Positions 1-13,125 of a stretch of DNA of 64,000 nucleotides are shown here, piece by piece. Within the stretch, counting starts at the first letter, position 1. Each line of letters starts with the position of its first letter. The DNA comes from Trichosphaerium sp. ATCC 40318 (Eukaryota; Discosea; Flabellinia; Trichosidae), in contig JALMLS010000514.1 in NCBI GenBank assembly GCA_038496445.1, forward strand, positions 62,001-126,000, given 5' to 3'. The translations under genes and the position numbers were made by a program. The notes beneath the pieces are model-generated. The model searched no databases and had not been told where the DNA came from. It worked only from the letters and a program-made list of their open reading frames with translations.

Positions 1-2558
1 AATCAAAAAGTACAAATTTTAGTAATTTGTCTTGGTGCAGTTCTTGGATGCCTTGTAAGTCATAGAGTATCTTCAAATCGTTTTTCTAATTCAGGTCAAG
101 GCTAAACTATGTGAATCAGGATTTAGACTTTGGGGAAACACTGTGGAAGGCGCAACTTTTGTTGGGTCTTGGGTCTTATATTTTTCACTGAACACTTCAC
201 CTGCGTTATTAGCTATCGGTTACATTGTTGGCGTATGGGCGAGCTCTTTGCTTATTATCGGTGGTAAGATTTGTATCTTTTTTCAACCTACAGTTTTTGT
301 CGCACACGTGTGGTGCTTGCAGATTTGTTTTGCTCTGAATCTCTACTCGTTTTTGAAGGTGAATTCACTTGTATCCACATTACTATATTAAGTGTTATTG
401 TACTGATGTATTGGTAGCTTTCATCCAGTTTTATGTTGCTATTCCTGTTGGTTTAATAATGTATGGCAAGGATAACAAGTTGAGTGCCATAGAAAATATA
501 AATTCTTTATGGAATAGTAAATTAAGATACCTTGGAGTTGGTGCAATGTTCTTAGGTATGTAACACAACCTTTGCTATGAAAAGAAACGTTGCATCAAAC
601 TCATCATTCGTATAGGCGGCATTGGTACTATTTTGGAGATAGCTACAAGTATTTACAAAGGTATCAAATCAGCAGTTATATCATTTTTGCTCGTCTTCAG
701 AAAGAAGATAAATGTCATTAGAAGAAAAGACAGGTACACCTTAATATGACATTGTAAAAATCTTTATTTAAAATGCAGCCAACATCGTGATGAAGACAAT
801 TTTTTTTTGTTATTCGTTCTCATTCTTATGCTGTCTTAGGGATATACCAATACCTTTCGTTTTTGGTGGATTAGTGTTATGTTGGATACCATTGTTTGTA
901 TTGTACTTAGTGTTCTTACATAAGTGGTACATTGCAATAACTGTTTCAATCTTTCTACTTCTTGGCGGTTTCATCTTCGCTGCAAGTAAGAACTATAACC
1001 CTTGGTGTCGCTGAAATCAACTTACCTATTCCAATACTAGTTGGAGCATACATGGCGGGTATTGTTGGAAGTAGCAACAATCCAATGTCAGGAGTACGTC
1101 ATAAGGAAAAACACTTTGCAAAATCCTTACTTTTCCATTTTGGAACTGGAGTGCTTTTTGGTTTTTTTTTCTTGTGGTATTTTAACGTTGTTGTACAGAC
1201 AACTTTGATACGCTAACTCTAAATCAGGTCGCTTTAATAACAATACTCACTACTAGCCTAATACTACTGGCTTTTCTTGGTACTCAGAACGACCTTGGAC
1301 CACAAGCAGCAATACTTGTATTTCTCTTATTTTTTCTCTATGTATTCATTTCAAGACTGAGGCATTGTTTAGGCTGGTTCTGTTGCATGTGTCGCTGGCG
1401 CTCTAGCGGGTGATAATATGCAAGATTTGAAGACTGGGCATTGTATTGGAGCAACACCTTTAAAGCAACAAATAATGCAACTCATTGGGATTGTTGTACC
1501 TAGCTTTATAATAGCGCCTGTTCTTTCAGTATTGATTGAGGCATATGTAAGTATTCACGAATCAATTTATAAGAAATTTTATGATTTGGATCACGTGAAT
1601 CATTGGCGACCAAGGCTGGCAATGAATACAGAAGTGGTATTTTTTTCGACATTAATTGATGTTTGTAGGGTATTGGAGAGCCATCTCTGGATAAACCCAA
1701 CCCATTACCAGCGCCTCAAGCAGTTCTAATGGCAGCTGTTTCGAGAGCAATGTTCTTTGGCGGCATTCCCTATATGACGGTTGGTAAATTCCTTTGGTTT
1801 GGAAAAAACAGTTAACTTTTATTTCTCATGTCTACGCTATCTGATGCTGTTTGTCTCTAGGTATTGGCGCTTTGATTGCAGCTGAATTCATTGTAATTGA
1901 TATAATTTCAAGGAAAGTTTTTGGGTTTAAAAGCAAGATTTCAGTACTAGTAAGCTCTTTGAACGAAAAGCACTGCCATGTTTTTTATTCTTACATCTCT
2001 CCTACTTAGGCTATTGCTATTGGATTGTATCTTCCTATCAACGTTACAATGGGTGTATTTTTTGGTGGTTGTGTTGAGTTCTTGTGTAAGAAAGTTTTAA
2101 GAAAGTTTAAGCCAAAACAAGATGAGAAAGAGACTATGCAACAGTAAGTTCTTTGTTTATTTTGCTTTTGAAATCACACAAAAATGCGAATAGAGTGACA
2201 CCTTGTTGTCAACCAACATCTGGTTTACTGATGCCCGAAAACTTCAGTTTTTGCACTTCAAATGTTCTAATCTTTCTTTTCTGGTAGGGGTGTCCTCTTT
2301 TGTGCCGGTGTAATCACTGGAGAAGCAATAACTGGGATCGCATTAGCTATACCAATTGTTATATCAGGTGATATAAATGTACTTGCGTTTTTAGGTGTAC
2401 GTAACACGAATCGTTGAAATAAAAAACTACACGTGTATGCTAATATATCGTTTTAGAAAGTTGAAGCAACATGGCCTGGCTTGGTCGTATTACTTTTAAT
2501 AGCAGTGCTTTTAGTATCTATTGTGATGTACTTTAAACCTCAAAAAGCAGATGAATAA
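1..2558 (+). CDS. OPT-family oligopeptide/metal-chelate transporter (3' part, intron-rich)
   Basis: Integral membrane transporter of the oligopeptide transporter (OPT) superfamily, which imports peptides or metal-siderophore complexes. The 5' end lies outside the window, since the first bases are already coding and end at a GTAAGT donor at about 55. Many hydrophobic exons are separated by short introns. Recognisable family motifs are SSNNPMSG (about 1066-1090), QDLKTGHCIGATPLKQQ (about 1420-1470) and PNPLPAPQA followed by VSRAMFFGGIPYMTVG (about 1690-1780). The C-terminal exons encode further membrane spans and a stop at 2556-2558. Several introns contain CACGTG. Family assignment is firm. 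Substrate, and whether it belongs to the yellow-stripe or peptide branch, cannot be read from the sequence. Confidence 0.85.
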
Positions 2559-3223
2559 AACCGTAATAAAATAAAATAATTATATTAAAAAACTACCTTA
2601 TTGTTGTACACACGGGTTACTACAACAGTATCCACGTGGATAACTTTTTAATAATTTTATCATAATATAAAGTGTTACCAGCCCGCTTTATTTTAGTACC
2701 TTTGGTGAGGATATTGAAGCGTGTCTTTATGAGAGTTGATTAATAAAATCCAAAAAGAACAAAGGTTATATCCAAAAAAGGTGACTCAGGAACAGTTTAC
2801 AGAGTTGGATACTTCACTACAGTTTCATAGTGCACTACTAGCGCATAGAACCTTTGTGATTCTTTTTAGGCATCTCAGAATAGTCTGCGGAAGAAACTAA
2901 ACGTAATGCTAATAAACCACTTTAAGAATAACTTAGAACGCGTTGACGTTCTTATTTATAACATCAAAGAACTATTGACAGTTGACGTTTAAAAAAAGGA
3001 CAACACCTAACTCCCATTAAGCTAAAAATGCAATGTGAGTCTGAAATACGCTCTTGCGTACGCTCAGGATGCATTTTCGGCAACATGGGAACGTGCAGGA
3101 ATGGAGTTAAGCAGAATTCTGTGGACTCCTTTCTGTGCCATTTTTTTCCTCAAAAGCGTTAGTATTTTTCGTTCCCTAACAATTGTTCCCAGTTGAAGAC
3201 ATCACCTAAAACAAACCGTAAAC
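2559..3223. other. Intergenic region, no gene seen
   Basis: AT-rich spacer between the OPT gene and the BTB gene. It contains a CACGTG inside an imperfect palindrome (ATCCACGTGGAT, about 2630-2641). I see no convincing coding exon. Confidence 0.5.
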
Positions 3224-5416
3224 AGTAAGTCACATTAAATATCACTCAACTCAGCTATATTCCGAGTCTAAAACGCTATTTTAAAAAGATTTTGGAAAAG
3301 GTTACCCTGTAACGTTTTTTTTTTGAAAGTATAACACATAAACGATCTTTTAACGGGAACAATAAAGTTTCTCCAAGTTTTTTTTCGCAACTCTTGTAAT
3401 TTCTCTGTTAGTGACCGAAACCAAATCAGACGCTATTGAATCCAAAATAAAGGTTAACCTCGCTGAAAGAGTGACCTTAAATGTTGGAGGCAGCAAGTAC
3501 GAACGAAAGAAACGCAAAATATCAAAAAACTACGTTTTTTTTGTTTTTTTTTTTGACGATTTTAATGCCAAATCTTGGTTATTTTTGTTGTTGTTATTTC
3601 TTAGTGGTACCACTAAAAATCTGCAGAAAATCGAAAACTTTTTTTTTGAAACTGAAAAAAAAAACGCTAACGGACAACGTTTAGGTTCCATACTACAGTA
3701 TATACGCTCACGAGACACCCAGAGAGTCTTTTATACGCAATGTTTAAAGGAACCTTTCCAGTTGAACCAAATGAAGACGGAGAGTACTTTGTGGATAGAG
3801 ACGGAACACATTTCGGTGCGTGAAGATACTTTAAGCGACAAAGAACGACACACAACGTCACAAAAGCAAAATCTCTAAAAAACTAATGTTTAGGGTACAT
3901 GCTCAATTACCTTCGTGATGGTGATCTAGACCTCCCTCATAACGAGTTTGAGCTACGACAGATTGAAAGGTAAGCGAAACTAACGTTTTAGCTTTGAGTT
4001 CCCATTTTTTCGGCCGGACCTCTTAAAGTCTTATAATCGAGTAGAGAAGCGCGTTATTATGGTCTACCTGAGCTACAAAACTCTGTACGTTAATATAAAA
4101 CAAAGTTCCACGTGCACTAACCGATTGAACTTGAAACCTAGTGTGCAGACTTTAGACGTACTCTACAAGCTACACAAATAGTCCAGCAACACATGTCTTA
4201 CGTTGGCGGTCCAGGTGGTACGTCTCGCTTTCCTTTTTTCTCGAAACAAAAAAAGTAAAAAAAAAATCGTTAAAAGCCTTCTCTTTCTGACCTTTTGCCT
4301 CTTTTTATGGTTTTTGAGGTTCAGCCTGAACCGTTTTTTTTTTTGAAATTGTGTGAAAAAATACATTGATATCTTTTGCTCAATGTGCGTCCGTTCTCGC
4401 TTTCTTACTGATTTCTTGTGTTAGGACAACAAAGTTACGGTGGTTCACAACAATCTCAAGGGAGTGATTCCTCAGGCTCTGTTGGTGGTAACGCACAAGG
4501 TGGTGCCGGTCAAGGTCTAGCCGAAAATTTTGGACAGATTAGTCTTGGTTCAGGATCAGGTGCGTTTATTACCTCCTATTAGTGCTTTGACGCTAAAAAT
4601 GGTTATTAGGTTTCAGTATGAGTGTTCCAGGACCTTCAGGATCAGGTACGACGCTAATTATTCCAAATATGCTGTCAGCGGCCTTTGATGTGTTGTATTG
4701 TTGATTGATCGCTTACATTATTACTAAGGCTTTGGTGTATACATTCCTGGACCTTCAGGATCAGGTATGAGGATTTTAGGTTCAAACAAACAACGTTTTT
4801 TGCTAAAAGTTCATTAGGCTTTGGCGCTTACGTTCCAGGACCTTCTGGATCTGGTTTTGGTTACGCTGGTTCTAGTTTTGGCTACTCTACATCTTCTGCA
4901 CATCAATCAAGTAACACGTAAGATATTAACGTCTTTGATGGCTTTTATTGTACCCACTCCCTTCTAATAACAATGTTGTAGTCCTGGTATTTTCGCTGGT
5001 TCAATGTCTACACAACAAGGCGGTAGCACTTGGTCTCCTCCACCTGGTTCAGCACCTGTTCAGCCTGCTCCTTACGTGTACACTGAAACACAACAGTCAC
5101 AAGGTGGTTACTCATCCGCAGACAGCGCATCATCAGGATCAACCCAGAGCTCTAGTACGTATTTAACACGTTGATGCTAAAACGTTCTTCAGACTAACAA
5201 CGAAATAAAAGGTGAATCTGGCGCTCACCCTGCTCAAGTACTGTTCAATCCTAAATTTGAAGGTAAGTAATGCTACTGCACCCTTTAACTACTTTGTTTG
5301 CTGCTTCTAAACCGTGTTTTCTAGGCGAAGGAATGGATCCTTTCTTGCCTATTGACCCTTATAATCAAAAGACAGATGAGAAGAAGAAGGAGGATATTGT
5401 AAAACCAAAAGCTTAA
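3224..5416 (+). CDS. BTB/T1-domain (KCTD-like) protein with Gly/Ser/Gln-rich tail
   Basis: The N-terminal half is a potassium-channel tetramerisation-type BTB domain: VTLNVGG (about 3470-3490), then FPVEPNEDGEYFVDRDGTHF (about 3745-3815), GYMLNYLRDGDLDLP and EARYYGLPELQ, on successive exons. Such domains oligomerise and often act as Cullin-3 adaptors. The tail is low-complexity (Gly/Ser/Gln), with a repeated PGPSGSG unit on consecutive tiny exons (4610-4860), and ends PFLPIDPYNQKTDEKKKED; stop at 5414-5416. The start is odd. No in-frame ATG precedes the first coding exon, but A at 3224 followed by a GTAAGT donor, joined to TG at 3412, rebuilds a start codon split by a 187-nt intron (inference). 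Function beyond oligomerisation is unknown. Confidence 0.7.
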
Positions 5417-5716
5417 AAACGTTAAAATAGAACAAAAAAAAAAAAAGAAAGAAAAAATCCCATCCACAAAAACATTAAAAAACTCCCTCCCCTTTGTAAT
5501 ACCCGCGGAAAACATCATCATGATGCCTTGTAAAGCGGCTGTACGATAAAAACTTGTCATCAAAAAAAGATTTTGAGTTGATTGAAACAAAAGGTCGCTG
5601 GTAGAACATAGCTCGTACAAAACGAATGCAGAACAAATTCCGCTGTGAAAGAATTTTCCCTGAAACACAAATGAGCCGGTCAATGTTGGCCTCGCAGAAA
5701 CGTTCACAGTACTGCT

Positions 5717-8599
5717 ATGGCTTGGAGAGCGCGTCTAAAAGCTGAATCTAAGTTACAAACATCAAATCAATTTGAAGACGGCAACACAACCACAACGAAA
5801 CGTAAAACTTCATCACCAATAAAAAATGAACATGTAACGAAGAAACGAAAGAGTTTCGAGGGCGCTATTTTACGTGGCAAAATTCCACAAAAAAAAAAGT
5901 TAATCTCGTTTTGAAGCCTGACGAATCGTTAATGCCTGAATGGTGTAAGAGTACGTGAATTAGCATAAAAGAGAATTTGCTTTGACATTTGAACAGCAAC
6001 GCTCGGTATCGCCCGGTATCTTATTGAAAAGCCGATTTACGCATACTGGAACGCACGTCAAGACGATGAAGGATGGTTTCGTGCACGAGTAAGTCCATGA
6101 GCGATATTTCGTTTTAAACCCAGTAATAACGTCTTAAAAGGTTCATGGTGTCGAATACGATAACGTAGCAGTACGTACAAAGTGTTTTTAAGCCTCAGTT
6201 TACAAGGAATTCCATGCATAGAAACCGAAGCTGCAGCCGGTTTTTTTTTGTTTTTCTTCCTGAAAAGTCTAACTTTCTACAGAAAGATACTGTCATTCAA
6301 TTGAAGTTTGAAGATGGTCATCCTGCTCAATACACAATAGATAATACAATAGTCGGTATGAATGAAGAAACAGATAATCTCATAAGGGTACGTAGTTTAT
6401 ACTCGCGGTTTTGTGATTTTTTTTTTTTTTCCACCAATCGTGCATGACCTTCTTTTCTGCAAAAAACCGCCAAATCCTGAGCCACTATATCTTGCGGAGT
6501 TGTTCCAGTGGTGTTTATGATGGCTTCATCCGGTTTCTTAGTGGATGGTTTAATTTTTTATTGTGCATGGTATTCAAAAAGCAATGTGCATACTTCTGAA
6601 AAATATACACAAAAAGTGTGCAAATTTTTTTTGGTTTACATTATTCTCTTTAAACTCGCCGCCACCTATGGAACTTATATTGATACTCCGTCAACCCTTT
6701 GGTGTCTTTAATTTTATAAGGGCGTAAAAACTGTTGTTTCGAATCATCACATTTTCACGGCAGTAAAGCGCATCTCTTTGTGAAAAAAATCTTTTCATTT
6801 CCATCTTCCTTTTTTTTTTTTGCACTACATCAATCGTACTTTTTACTCTCAAGCGCCCAATCGTGTTCTATTGCTTGTAATTTACCTCACTTCATAGTTA
6901 TAAGTGGTTATTTTTTTGCAAAAAAGATCACACGCTCGTGCAATTTTTTCTTTGAACGATTTCTTAATACTAACACTTTTTTTTTGTTGTTAGGCTATTA
7001 TATCTATCAAGAAGATTGAAGGGCGATATATAGAGGAAAAAGTCCGTATTCCTCTTTTTGACCATGATAGAAAGAACTCTAAACATTATGTATCAAAAGA
7101 TGAAGTATGTGAACGTTATGGTACAGCAGAAGACTCTGATGAATCTGATGATGATTCTTCAATGAGTGAAGCTTCTTTTGACGAGGGTTTTGTTAACTTT
7201 TTGGACATGTCAAGCACTAAGACGAAAAAGACAAAAAAGAAGAAGAGTCCTTCTAAAAGTTCATCATCATCAAACTCTTATCATCATAGTAATGGAAAAC
7301 ACCCTAATCTATCAACTTCACAACGTGGTCAATACAGTAACAACACACAAACTTCAACAAACTTTAGTAATTGTTCAACAACAAAGATCAAGAAAGAGAA
7401 GCATCATATTTCGTCTTCTTCTCCTGAAGGGATTGGTAAGAAAGTTCTTACAGCAAAAAAACCTACATCACGTCGTGGTAAGAGACGTCTTATGTTCTTG
7501 GCAAAGACAGATCTTCCGTACTTTGAGAACTTTTTAAACAGAGAAAATACAACAACTGTTCAACAGACAGTCAGAAACACACCAAGGTTGGCTAATATGG
7601 CTGAAGGAGATATTGTTATTGTATTCATATCACAGTTTAATCCACGTCAAGGTGAAGCTACAGCAGAGCAGAAGAGAAGATGTAATGGTAAGGTTGTTGC
7701 TACATATGAAGTTAGTTATGTTCATCAACCTATTTTTCCTCATCAAGATTGGTTTACTTATCGTGACTCTAAATATAAAAAAAAAGCAATTGCAATTGTT
7801 AATGTGAGGTCACATAAGAACGGTGTATTTGAAGTCAAATTTTTATCACAGGCGGATAGCATGGAAGGAAGTAAACAAGTGCGTTTTTGTGGATTTTTTT
7901 TTGGATTTTTTTTTTTTTGGCGATGGTGTCTTCTTGCTTCTTTTGTTGATGGATTTTTGTGTGTAGTACTTCTGGAGACCTTTCAGAGATAACTTGGATA
8001 CTTTGTTTATAAAGAAAGGAGATAAACTAGATCAAATACAAATATCTAAACTTGCAGAACGTGTTGATTCAGAAGGACCTCAGCAAGTTTATTATCATTC
8101 GAAACACAGGGAAATGCAGATTGTTGGCACAAATTTTACAGTAGTTGAACCTTTTGCACTTCCTCCTGCTCATTCTCAAGTCAACGAACATGGAAAAGCG
8201 ATAAGTATTTGGGGAGAGCATAAATATCAGAGGTACGGTTTAGGAGTTACTCCGCGAAAAGAAGAAAAAAAAAACAAAAAAGATCAGAACCACCAAAAGC
8301 GTTCGTTTTTTACATGGTCAGAAAATAACTTTTTGGTAATTTCCAAAAACCTCCACGTTTTAGTACGTGGCAACACGTGTTGATACAGAATTTCACCAAA
8401 AAAAAATCCAAAAAAACGTCACCACGTTTTGTTCAACAAAGTGTTATTTTTCTGACTTTTTTTTTGTGTTTTTTTTTCAACGTTTTTGTTTTATCTTCGT
8501 AGTAATCTTCTTAATCAATTTAGACCGTGTGAGATACCAGATGACGTTGTACCAGAATTACAGGGTCTAATTAATAAAAAAGAAAACATTACACGCTGA
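5717..8599 (+). CDS. Hypothetical basic/Ser-rich, probably nuclear protein
   Basis: The ATG at 5717 opens a Lys/Arg-rich N-terminus (KRKTSSP, TKKRKSF), a good nuclear-localisation candidate. After a short intron comes a segment rich in aromatic residues (IYAYWNARQDDEGWFRARV), reminiscent of Tudor/agenet-type chromatin readers but too short to assign. A long exon (about 6990-7880) carries an acidic patch (EDSDESDDDSS), a Lys/Ser tract (KTKKTKKKKSPSKSSSSS) and a more ordered C-terminal half (GDIVIVFISQFNPRQGEATA). Two further exons (about 7960-8235 and 8510-8599) finish the protein; the last ends LINKKENITR. Introns hold CACGTG and long T runs. No family recognised. Confidence 0.6.
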
Positions 8600-9461
8600 A
8601 AAAATCAACCAAAACTCAAAACCAAAATATTTCTAAAAATAACAAAAAGCACATACATGTACAACATCATGAATAAATAAAACAATCCAATTAGGCAGAA
8701 GCCAATTACAACAATTTTAGTATGTACCCTTATTCATAATTTCTGAAAACAATACTGTATGCAGTACACGCGTTCGGAAAGAAACAGCCAAATTACGCTG
8801 TAATTGCGAACGTGTGTTTTCCGAACACTTTTTTCAACAGCCCAAAATGAGTGATCAGAATTCACTCGCAAAAACCAAAAAATCCCGGGATTATTCTAAC
8901 CTCACGCTAATGTGGGTAGCTACCTAAAGTAGTAGACTTTTGAGTATGATACACTACTGACTTCTCAAGGGAAACTGAGTAGAGTGTAAATAGTATTACC
9001 AACAGGGACACAAAGTGTTTAAACTATTTTGAACAAAGTGCGTCTTGTTGGGGCACAGGTATTACACCTGAAGGATCTCAACAAGCTCCTGACAAGATGT
9101 ACGTTTTAAAACAATACTAATAACTACAGGAACAGGCGAATAATCACCTAGGTGAAAATGTGCATCAACTGTTTTCATTAAAGCTCTTGCTTCATACTTT
9201 TGTTTTTTTTGCTTAATATCGTATGCGCACGTGATATTTATTTAGAGCAAGGTAAGCTTACGTTGCCAGAAAATAACAAACTACAGTCTAGTTTGTGCAC
9301 ACCTTAATTATCTACAAAACCACCTACACGTCATTTAAACAGATGGTTTTTAGACTCAATTTCGGTAAATAGAAAATAAGCGTGGCAGTTTTGGGGATGA
9401 AAACATCGAAATTAGGTTAAATTTCAGCTTCAGATAGTTTTCATTTATATTAGTCCGCATA
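8600..9461. other. Intergenic region upstream of peroxidase 1
   Basis: About 860 nt with no convincing exon. It contains GCGCACGTGATATTT (about 9228-9242), a CACGTG element about 230 nt before the peroxidase start, and is otherwise AT-rich. Confidence 0.4.
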
Positions 9462-12400
9462 ATGCGTAACAACACGTCACCAAGTGTATTGGTATTAGTA
9501 ATCGTAGCACTATTCGCTTCATGCGTTTCATCTACGTGTACAGGAGCAGACCTAACAGTAAGATCGTTAGATGGCTTCTGTAATAGCCTCACGAACCCTG
9601 GAATTGGCCTTCCTGAAACTATATTCTATCGAACGCGTGAAGGAGCAGCTTACAACGATACATCACCTCCTTTCGAGACAGCGATACTTGAAGGACGTCC
9701 TAGAGTAAGAGATGTAACCCTAGCAATTCTAGGGAAGCCACAAAACCCAAGAGCGCAAACTACAATGAAAAGATTGTCCCTTTTTCACACGTTTATGGGG
9801 CAGTTCATTATGCATGATTTAACTCTCGTACGTTGCAATTCTGTTGAATTCAAATTGGGCTTTTTGATTCCGCTGGAGTTTTTTAATGGGGAAACACGTG
9901 ATCTTTTTTGGAGCTAATTATTGTTTTAGACGGGAGAACTCGATACGCCTAATGATCCTACTCGTAATGATACCATGGATACTTTGGTCCTACGCGATGA
10001 CGATCCTCTCCTTTTCCTTCGTACGTTTACCCTTTATATACACCTTCGGGAATACTTTCGCGGTTAAAGCAACACGTGTACCTCGCTTTCATTTGTTTTT
10101 TTTTCGGCAAAAAAGCACTTTTGTGTTTATCGTTTCTTTCTACTCCCTATTTACTTATAAATCTGTTTAGCTTTCCCTCCGTTCAGTAAAAAGACTAACA
10201 TAGTAAATAAAACACCTGTTGGTATTTCAAGATCAAGAGTGCAGTATGTTAATGACGTAAGAGAACCAATAAACCAACAGACGCATTTCCTTGACCTTTC
10301 GACTGTTTATTGGAACAATCAAACCTACATGGATGCCTTTAGAACAAGTGCGTACAAGGGAAAATTAATTAACCCTAATTAACCAAACGACCACGTGACA
10401 GCGAAACGTTTCGCGTTTTTTTCACATAATTTTAACCTTGAATTTTTTTGTACGTTATACTAACTTTTAGAACTTTCAGATAGTGGGGGAGAGTTGATTG
10501 TTGAAGATCACGAGTGGACATCTTCTTATAACCCTGATAATCCGAGAATTGGTACTGAAAATCCAGAGAGAAGAAAGATATTTGACACTCTTCCTAACAT
10601 TGAAACGACAAGTATGTCACGGCAAAATCAACCCTCATGCTTTTTGGTTTGATTAATTTATTCTTCAATAGTGACTCCCAATGAGGCGGGACAGCATGGA
10701 GACGACCCTCTAGAGACAATTTTTGCTAGTGGCGATGAAAGAAGTTCTTCAGTACAAGGTCTAAACGCTGTACATCATGTCATGTACCTTGAACACAACA
10801 GAATCGCAAAAGATCTGCAAGTGAAGGTCAGTTTCCTATTTTAAAAAACGCCTGTATTTATCTAACAATGTTTTACAGCATCCTTCTTGGACTGATGAAC
10901 AGTTGTTCCAAAAAGCAAGAGCAATAAACATTGCTCAGTATCAACATATTGTTTACAACGAGTGGTTGCCTAAACTTGTTGGAGACTATCAAATGGCAAG
11001 ATACCTTGGGTACGACATTACTGACATTTGAGCGCCGAAACTAACCTGTTTCAAAGAAAATGGAGTGGATACAAACCTTCTGTTGATCCACGCGTTTCAA
11101 CACTTGTGGGAGCTGTTTCCGGTCGTTATGGACATTCCACTGTCCTCGATATAACGCCAACTTACGACAAGTGCGGTAACCTCGACAGTACTCTCGGTTG
11201 GGGAGGTGTTCTGATCCAAGGAACAGGAAACGGAGGACCTGTTTTCCCGTTGAGAATGGTACTATTTTTCTTTTTATTTTCTCGTTTTACTCACTGTTGT
11301 TTTCAAAGGTTTGTGCAGCTGGAAGCTTTGACAATATTGTACGCGCGCTATTGTATACTCCAATAGAGCAAATAGATCACATGGTATCAGATATTTTGAG
11401 AAACTTTAATATTCCGTCAAACTTCGCTGTTGGTGTTGGTACAACTTTTTCTTTTTCTGCCTTTGTGAGTAACCATCCACTAAATTTTGCTATTTGTAGA
11501 TATTGTATCCTTGAATATGGCTCGTGCACGTGATAATGGTATACCTGACTTTGAGACAGTATACAAGAACTGGAATCCATTGGCACCTGGAACAAAGAGT
11601 TTGTATGACAACTGTAATTCAAATCCATTATCTACCGTTGATGATTTGGCTTGCTTTGAAGCATTTCTTCAACAATTTTCTGATGTTCCAAACTTAGCCG
11701 CTAATACCAGAGATGTACATGGTTATTAGTATCTATTAGCATACTAACTATTTTTGAAGGTATATAAGAAGCTAACAGCCTTGGATCCATGGTTTTCGTT
11801 TATGGCTGAAAAGAAAGAACTTGGATCAACAATGGGTCGTACAAATTCTCGTATAATCCTCGATCAATTCAGACGTCTCAGAGATGGTGATAGGTTCTGG
11901 TATGAGAACCAACCTTCTCTTGGTAATATGCCAGGTATCAATGAGCCTGGTCTTACACAACGTACGATAAACTCTTTTTTTTTGAAAATACTTTGACAGT
12001 TTTGGTTCTAATTTTGTTTTAGAGGAACTTGATGAAGTTCGTCAAGTCACTATGTCCAAAATTATCGGACGGGTTACTGATGGACCCGCAACAGAAGACG
12101 CTTTTGCAGCTCCACTTTCTGGAGACGCTTCATGCGCAACAGTACCAAGTATTCGAATATTGAATGGAACAAATGTGTTGAAAGAGGCTTTGTTCAGCGG
12201 AAACATTATCAATGTGACTGATGTACAATCAACAAGCCTGACCCTAGAAGCATCTGTAGTAGGTCCAGTTGGCTCAGTCACGTTTGATATAAGCGGTGTT
12301 GGATCACCACTGTCAGTGTACGCTTCACCTTTTGTTTTGTTTGTCTGTTTTCTTCCAACTCTGATGTTTTTCTTCTGATAGAAACGTGAATGTACCTGCA

Positions 12401-12562
12401 AGTGTATCATTGCCATTGAATGCGAATCCTATCTGCGACTCTCAAAATAATCAAGTTGAGTTGACTATTGTTTCAACACCTTTCAGTCAACCAAACGGAT
12501 TGGGTGATTCTGGTTTCCCTCTCAGAACTATCATAACAATCGTTGACAATCATCAATGCTAA
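9462..12562 (+). CDS. Secreted animal-type haem peroxidase, copy 1
   Basis: Animal haem peroxidase (myeloperoxidase/peroxidasin superfamily): haem-dependent oxidation of substrates by H2O2. A signal peptide is present ([16 protein letters not shown]). Family landmarks across about ten exons are [11 protein letters not shown] (distal His), [30 protein letters not shown] (catalytic Arg position), [24 protein letters not shown] (proximal His), [16 protein letters not shown] and [16 protein letters not shown]. Residues equivalent to the two haem-ester acids of myeloperoxidase are missing (Met before the distal His; Ser three residues after the Arg), so haem is probably held non-covalently. An unusual C-terminal beta-rich extension follows (about 12050-12562). 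A near-identical copy lies inverted at 21368-24353. The stop is at 12560-12562. Confidence 0.9.
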
Positions 12563-13125
12563 TTACAAAAGAAATTAATGCACTTGTTAAAATGAAATGG
12601 CATAAGATTGCTAACTATAAATAAAATTGTACCAAATAAACTTAAACAAGTTACTTCTAATACAAACGTCACGCGCGTTACTTATTGTGGTGATACTTGA
12701 ATCCTAGTTAGCTATCAATCCACGTTATTTTTCCTAATCTAGCCACTTTACTCATGGAGATACAGTAATCGCCCACCAACGAACTTTCCTCTTTTTGTAT
12801 AAACTTGTGCCACAACCACTGCAAATTAAATTTTAACAAGGTATGTACAAACACTATGTAGTGAGATGTTAAAGCTGCTAAGAAATTAAACTTATCACTG
12901 ATAGCCTGAATGGTTTGCCCAGAAGCAGAATTATCAAGTACTCCATCCCAAGTGCTTTAATATCATGTTATGCATTTTCACAAGGGTAGTAATACAAGCA
13001 CCCATTAAAGCACCCATTCCACATGCGCACATTAAGCGGCGTCAACGATAAGTGGGTTTCGGGTCTCAAGATCCACTTTACTTCAATATCAACTGTGGAG
13101 CAACTGCGAGATACACCAGCCAGAA
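12563..13125. other. Intergenic region, no gene seen
   Basis: Spacer between peroxidase 1 and the protamine-like ORF. It contains AATAAA-like polyadenylation signals just after the peroxidase stop. The frame leading into 13126 is open only from 13036 and has no upstream ATG. Confidence 0.4.

Noticed and set aside
5321-5707. 128-codon minus-strand frame antisense to the end of the BTB gene and its 3' flank
   Set aside because: Composition is Phe/Leu/Ile tracts from AT-rich and poly-A reverse strand; no family signal, and the plus-strand exon is well supported.
10980-11040. Stop codon after YLGYDITDI as a truncation of peroxidase 1
   Set aside because: A 49-nt GTACGA...CAAAG intron removes it and restores the conserved frame; copy 2 has the same structure.
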